Positions 13,908 through 16,177 of a stretch of 16,177 nucleotides of DNA are shown one piece after another; positions within the stretch are counted from its first letter, which is position 1, and every line of letters begins with the position of its first letter. The translations under genes were made by a program, and so were the position numbers. Below the pieces are notes generated by a model that saw nothing but the letters and a program-made list of their open reading frames with translations, made no database searches and was not told where the DNA came from. This stretch comes from JAKFWI01 sp050246435 (lineage in GTDB: Bacteria > Pseudomonadota > Alphaproteobacteria > Caulobacterales > Aquidulcibacteraceae). The stretch covers positions 1 through 16,177 of the forward strand of contig JBFWWB010000062.1 in NCBI GenBank assembly GCA_050246435.1. The letters run 5' to 3'.

Positions 13908-15872
13908 ATGGCCATCGACACGAAGAAGCCGAGCAAGACCGAAGAGGCCCCCGAAAAGGAAGAGGCGTCCGACGGCCCCCTGCTCGATCTCTCGGACGCC
14001 GCGGTCAAGAAGATGCTCAAGGCCGCCAAAGCACGCGGCTATGTCACCCACGAGGAGCTGAACAAGGTTCTCCCCAGCGAGGAGTTCAGCGCCGATCAGA
14101 TCGAAGACGTGATGTCCCAGCTGAACGAGATGGGCATCAACGTGGTGGAATCCGAAGAGGAAGCGGAAGAGGCCGACACCGGGCGTGAGATCGTCACGCG
14201 CGACGAGGCCAAACCCCCGGTCACCAACGCCCGCGAAGACAGCGACCGCACGGACGATCCCGTGCGCATGTATCTGCGCGAGATGGGCAGCGTCGAGCTG
14301 CTCTCGCGCGAGGGCGAAATCGCCATCGCCAAGCGTATCGAGGCGGGGCGCGACGCGATGATCCGCGGGCTTTGCGAAAGCCCGCTGACGTTCGAAGCCA
14401 TCATGGTGTGGCGCGACGAACTGCGCGAACAGAAGATCCTGCTGCGGGACATCATCGATCTCGAAGCCACCTATGGCGCCGAGATGGGCATCACGCCCAC
14501 CTCCGCCCCGCTTCCGGGCGAAGCCGAGCCCGAGGGCGCCGATCCGGACGCCGCCGCCGAAGCGGAGGCCGAAGCCGACAGCGACAGCGAGTTCGACGAC
14601 GAAGCCGCCATCTCGATGTCGGCGATGGAGGCTGAGCTGCGCGAAGGCGTGATGGCCACGCTCGATGCGGTCGCCGCCGCCTTCGAAGAATTCCGCGCGC
14701 TGCAGGAAAAGCGGATCGACCAGCGCCTCAAAGGCCGCTCGCTCAATGCGCCGCAGGCCGGCAAGTACGAAGAGCTGCAGAACACGATCATCGACGAGTT
14801 GAAGAAGCTCAAGCTCAACAACGCGCGGATCGAAAGCCTCGTCGAGCAGTTATACGCGATCAACCGCAAGCTCATGTCGCTTGAGGGGCGCCTCATGCGT
14901 TTGGCCGACGCCAACGGCGTACCGCGCCTGCAATTCCTCGAAGCCTACCAGGGCAGCGAACTCGATCCGAAATGGCTCGACAAGGTGAAGGAGAAATCCA
15001 AGGCCTGGGGCAATTTCGTCTCCGAAGAGCGCGACGCCATCGGCGAGCTGCGCGGCGACATCGCGGTGCTGGCGCAGGAAACCGGCGTCCCGATCGACGA
15101 ATATCGCCGCATCGTGCACGCCGTGCAGAAGGGCGAGCGCGAAGCGCGCCAGGCGAAGAAGGAAATGGTGGAGGCGAACCTCCGCCTCGTCATCTCCATC
15201 GCCAAAAAATACACCAACCGCGGCCTGCAATTCCTCGATCTGATCCAGGAAGGCAATATCGGCCTCATGAAAGCGGTCGATAAGTTCGAGTACCGCCGCG
15301 GCTACAAGTTCTCGACGTACGCGACGTGGTGGATCCGCCAGGCGATCACGCGCTCGATCGCCGATCAGGCGCGCACGATCCGCATCCCCGTGCACATGAT
15401 CGAGACGATCAACAAACTGGTGCGCACCAGCCGCCAGATGCTGCACGAGATCGGCCGCGAGCCGACGCCGGAGGAATTGGCCGAGAAGCTCGGCCTGCCG
15501 CTGGAAAAAGTGCGCAAGGTGATGAAGATCGCGAAGGAGCCGCTGTCTCTCGAAACGCCGATCGGCGACGAAGAGGACAGCCATCTGGGCGACTTCATCG
15601 AAGACAAGACGGCCGTGCTGCCGGTCGACGCCGCGATCCAGAGCAATCTGCGCGAGACGACGACGCGGGTGCTGGCTTCTTTGACGCCACGCGAGGAGCG
15701 CGTGCTGCGCATGCGCTTCGGCATCGGCATGAACACCGACCACACTTTGGAAGAAGTGGGCCAGCAATTCTCCGTCACGCGCGAACGCATCCGCCAGATC
15801 GAAGCGAAAGCGCTGCGGAAGCTGAAGCATCCGAGCCGCTCCAGAAAACTGAGAAGTTTTCTGGACAACTAA
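13908..15872 (+). CDS. rpoD: Primary sigma factor RpoD (sigma-70 family)
   Basis: Housekeeping sigma subunit of RNA polymerase. 654 residues. Region 1.1 spans about 25-80 (LLDLSDAAVKKMLKAAKARG onward). Region 1.2 is at 117-148 (DDPVRMYLREMG). A long acidic non-conserved insert, about 195-235, is rich in Glu, Ala and Asp. Region 2 spans about 411-505, with NLRLVISIAKKYTNRGLQFL, the -10-binding YKFSTYATWWIRQAITR (466-482) and QARTIRIPVHM. Region 3 is at about 510-585. Region 4 is at 590-650, with the helix-turn-helix HTLEEVGQQFSVTRERIRQIE binding the -35 box. GGAG ten bases before ATG 13908 supports the start. The last codons (from 15840) switch to AGA, AAA, AGT and TTT although arginine elsewhere is mostly CGC, and they form a perfect hairpin. 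dnaG-rpoD is part of the macromolecular synthesis operon. Confidence 0.98.
   Translation: MAIDTKKPSKTEEAPEKEEASDGPLLDLSDAAVKKMLKAAKARGYVTHEELNKVLPSEEFSADQIEDVMSQLNEMGINVVESEEEAEEADTGREIVTRDEAKPPVTNAREDSDRTDDPVRMYLREMGSVELLSREGEIAIAKRIEAGRDAMIRGLCESPLTFEAIMVWRDELREQKILLRDIIDLEATYGAEMGITPTSAPLPGEAEPEGADPDAAAEAEAEADSDSEFDDEAAISMSAMEAELREGVMATLDAVAAAFEEFRALQEKRIDQRLKGRSLNAPQAGKYEELQNTIIDELKKLKLNNARIESLVEQLYAINRKLMSLEGRLMRLADANGVPRLQFLEAYQGSELDPKWLDKVKEKSKAWGNFVSEERDAIGELRGDIAVLAQETGVPIDEYRRIVHAVQKGEREARQAKKEMVEANLRLVISIAKKYTNRGLQFLDLIQEGNIGLMKAVDKFEYRRGYKFSTYATWWIRQAITRSIADQARTIRIPVHMIETINKLVRTSRQMLHEIGREPTPEELAEKLGLPLEKVRKVMKIAKEPLSLETPIGDEEDSHLGDFIEDKTAVLPVDAAIQSNLRETTTRVLASLTPREERVLRMRFGIGMNTDHTLEEVGQQFSVTRERIRQIEAKALRKLKHPSRSRKLRSFLDN
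14365..14385. repeat. Perfect 9-bp hairpin inside rpoD
   Basis: GCGGGCTTT (14365-14373), loop GCG, AAAGCCCGC (14377-14385). It lies in codons for IRGLCESPLT, just after region 1.2. The sequence shows the perfect arms; any pausing or processing role is speculation. Confidence 0.4.
15840..15865. repeat. Perfect 11-bp inverted repeat with GAGA loop at the rpoD 3' end
   Basis: TCCAGAAAACT (15840-15850), loop GAGA, AGTTTTCTGGA (15855-15865), within the codons for SRKLRSFLD. The GNRA-type loop would make a stable RNA hairpin. It ends six bases before the next start codon, which lies in TAATG. No T-run follows. Read as DNA, 9-bp arms around a 6-base centre also have the form of a tyrosine-recombinase core site. 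Both readings are inference. Confidence 0.55.
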
Positions 15873-16177
15873 TGCGGAAGAAGGGGTACTTTTCCGTTAG
15901 AACGGGGAAGCGCCCCGGAAGCGCATTGATAGATTTGGCGTTATTTCGTCGATTGTTTTTGGCGATCTACAACCAGCTCGACGAACGGTTCTATTTCCAG
16001 CAAGCGTTCGGATATCACTGCGTCGATGCGGGATTCGTAGCGGGGACGCTCGGATCTGATATTGGAGCAGCCGCCTTCATTGCGTTCGAACGAGACGGCT
16101 TACTGCCGATTTCCGAGAACCTTGACGGGTATTCTGAAGAGGACCTGTTCGACGTCATCGAGTTTCTGTTTGATCAT
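15872..16177 (+). CDS. Partial accessory-type hypothetical protein, runs off the window
   Basis: An open frame of 102 codons starts at the ATG overlapping the last base of the rpoD stop (TAATG) and has no stop before the window ends. The first 18 residues (MRKKGYFSVRTGKRPGSA) are basic and may not be native. An in-frame TTG at 15926 could be the true start. The rest (for example YNQLDERFYFQQAFGYHCVDAG, then GTLGSDIGAAAF and YSEEDLFDVIEFLFDH) looks like a genuine folded protein. It resembles unnamed bacterial proteins I recall with the pattern YFQEAFGYxCVDxGxVxGTLGxD ... YSEDDLFDxIEFLYD, often in accessory regions; no function is assigned. G+C over 15901-16140 is about 53% by hand count, clearly below the core genes. 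Ribosome binding site weak (GGA six bases upstream, inside the rpoD hairpin). Confidence 0.65.
   Translation, partial: MRKKGYFSVRTGKRPGSALIDLALFRRLFLAIYNQLDERFYFQQAFGYHCVDAGFVAGTLGSDIGAAAFIAFERDGLLPISENLDGYSEEDLFDVIEFLFDH
15889..15910. repeat. Hairpin in the first codons after rpoD
   Basis: CTTTTCCGTT (15889-15898) can pair with AACGGGGAAG (15901-15910), including two G-U pairs. GGGG (15904-15907) can instead pair with CCCC (15913-15916). No T-run follows either structure, so this is at best a weak or factor-dependent terminator for rpoD. Confidence 0.3.

Noticed and set aside
14850..15830. A 326-residue minus-strand frame opposite rpoD
   Set aside because: The plus strand carries the conserved sigma regions 2-4. 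The antisense translation is Leu/Arg/His-rich noise.

Overview
The window is GC-rich (roughly two thirds G+C by eye) and densely coded. It looks like a chromosomal core segment of an alphaproteobacterium. The support is the order plsY-dprA-topA-rnr, the alphaproteobacterial style of DnaG (N-terminus MRFSDSFL) and RpoD (acidic insert after region 1.2, conserved C-terminus), and the dnaG-rpoD pair. A member of Caulobacterales or a relative is plausible, but this is inference and the species cannot be named.

Layout. Positions 1-1579 hold the 3' part of plsY (phospholipid synthesis) and dprA (DNA uptake and recombination), overlapping as ATGA. A small conserved-looking gene (1576-1782, minus) runs convergent to dprA and divergent from topA. 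An AT-rich gap separates it from topA, with back-to-back -35-like boxes and a small inverted repeat. topA (1925-4576) and rnr (4760-7006) follow, separated by 183 bases that hold only degenerate repeat-like sequence. Next are a multi-span membrane protein (7037-7624), an overlooked 43-residue membrane protein (7685-7816) and carA (7925-9091). carA is followed not by carB but by a two-span protein of unknown function (9159-10151) and a D-2-hydroxyacid dehydrogenase (10171-11097). A SIMPL-domain secreted protein lies on the minus strand (11104-11823). It meets the dehydrogenase tail to tail inside a perfect palindrome that contains both stop codons. dnaG (11967-13856) and rpoD (13908-15872) form the replication/transcription pair of the macromolecular synthesis operon; no rpsU or yqeY lies just upstream.

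The right edge is the most unusual part. The last ten or so codons of rpoD switch to AT-rich synonymous codons that build a perfect 11-bp hairpin with a GAGA loop. One base of overlap with the rpoD stop (TAATG) opens a reading frame of about 53% G+C that runs off the window and is unlike its neighbours in composition. This looks like a junction between conserved core and accessory DNA, or an element attachment site at the rpoD 3' end, but only one side is visible.

Most of the window is housekeeping. I see no CRISPR array, tRNA, rRNA, transposase or integrase, and no complete novel system. The accessory gene at the end is the only hint of one.
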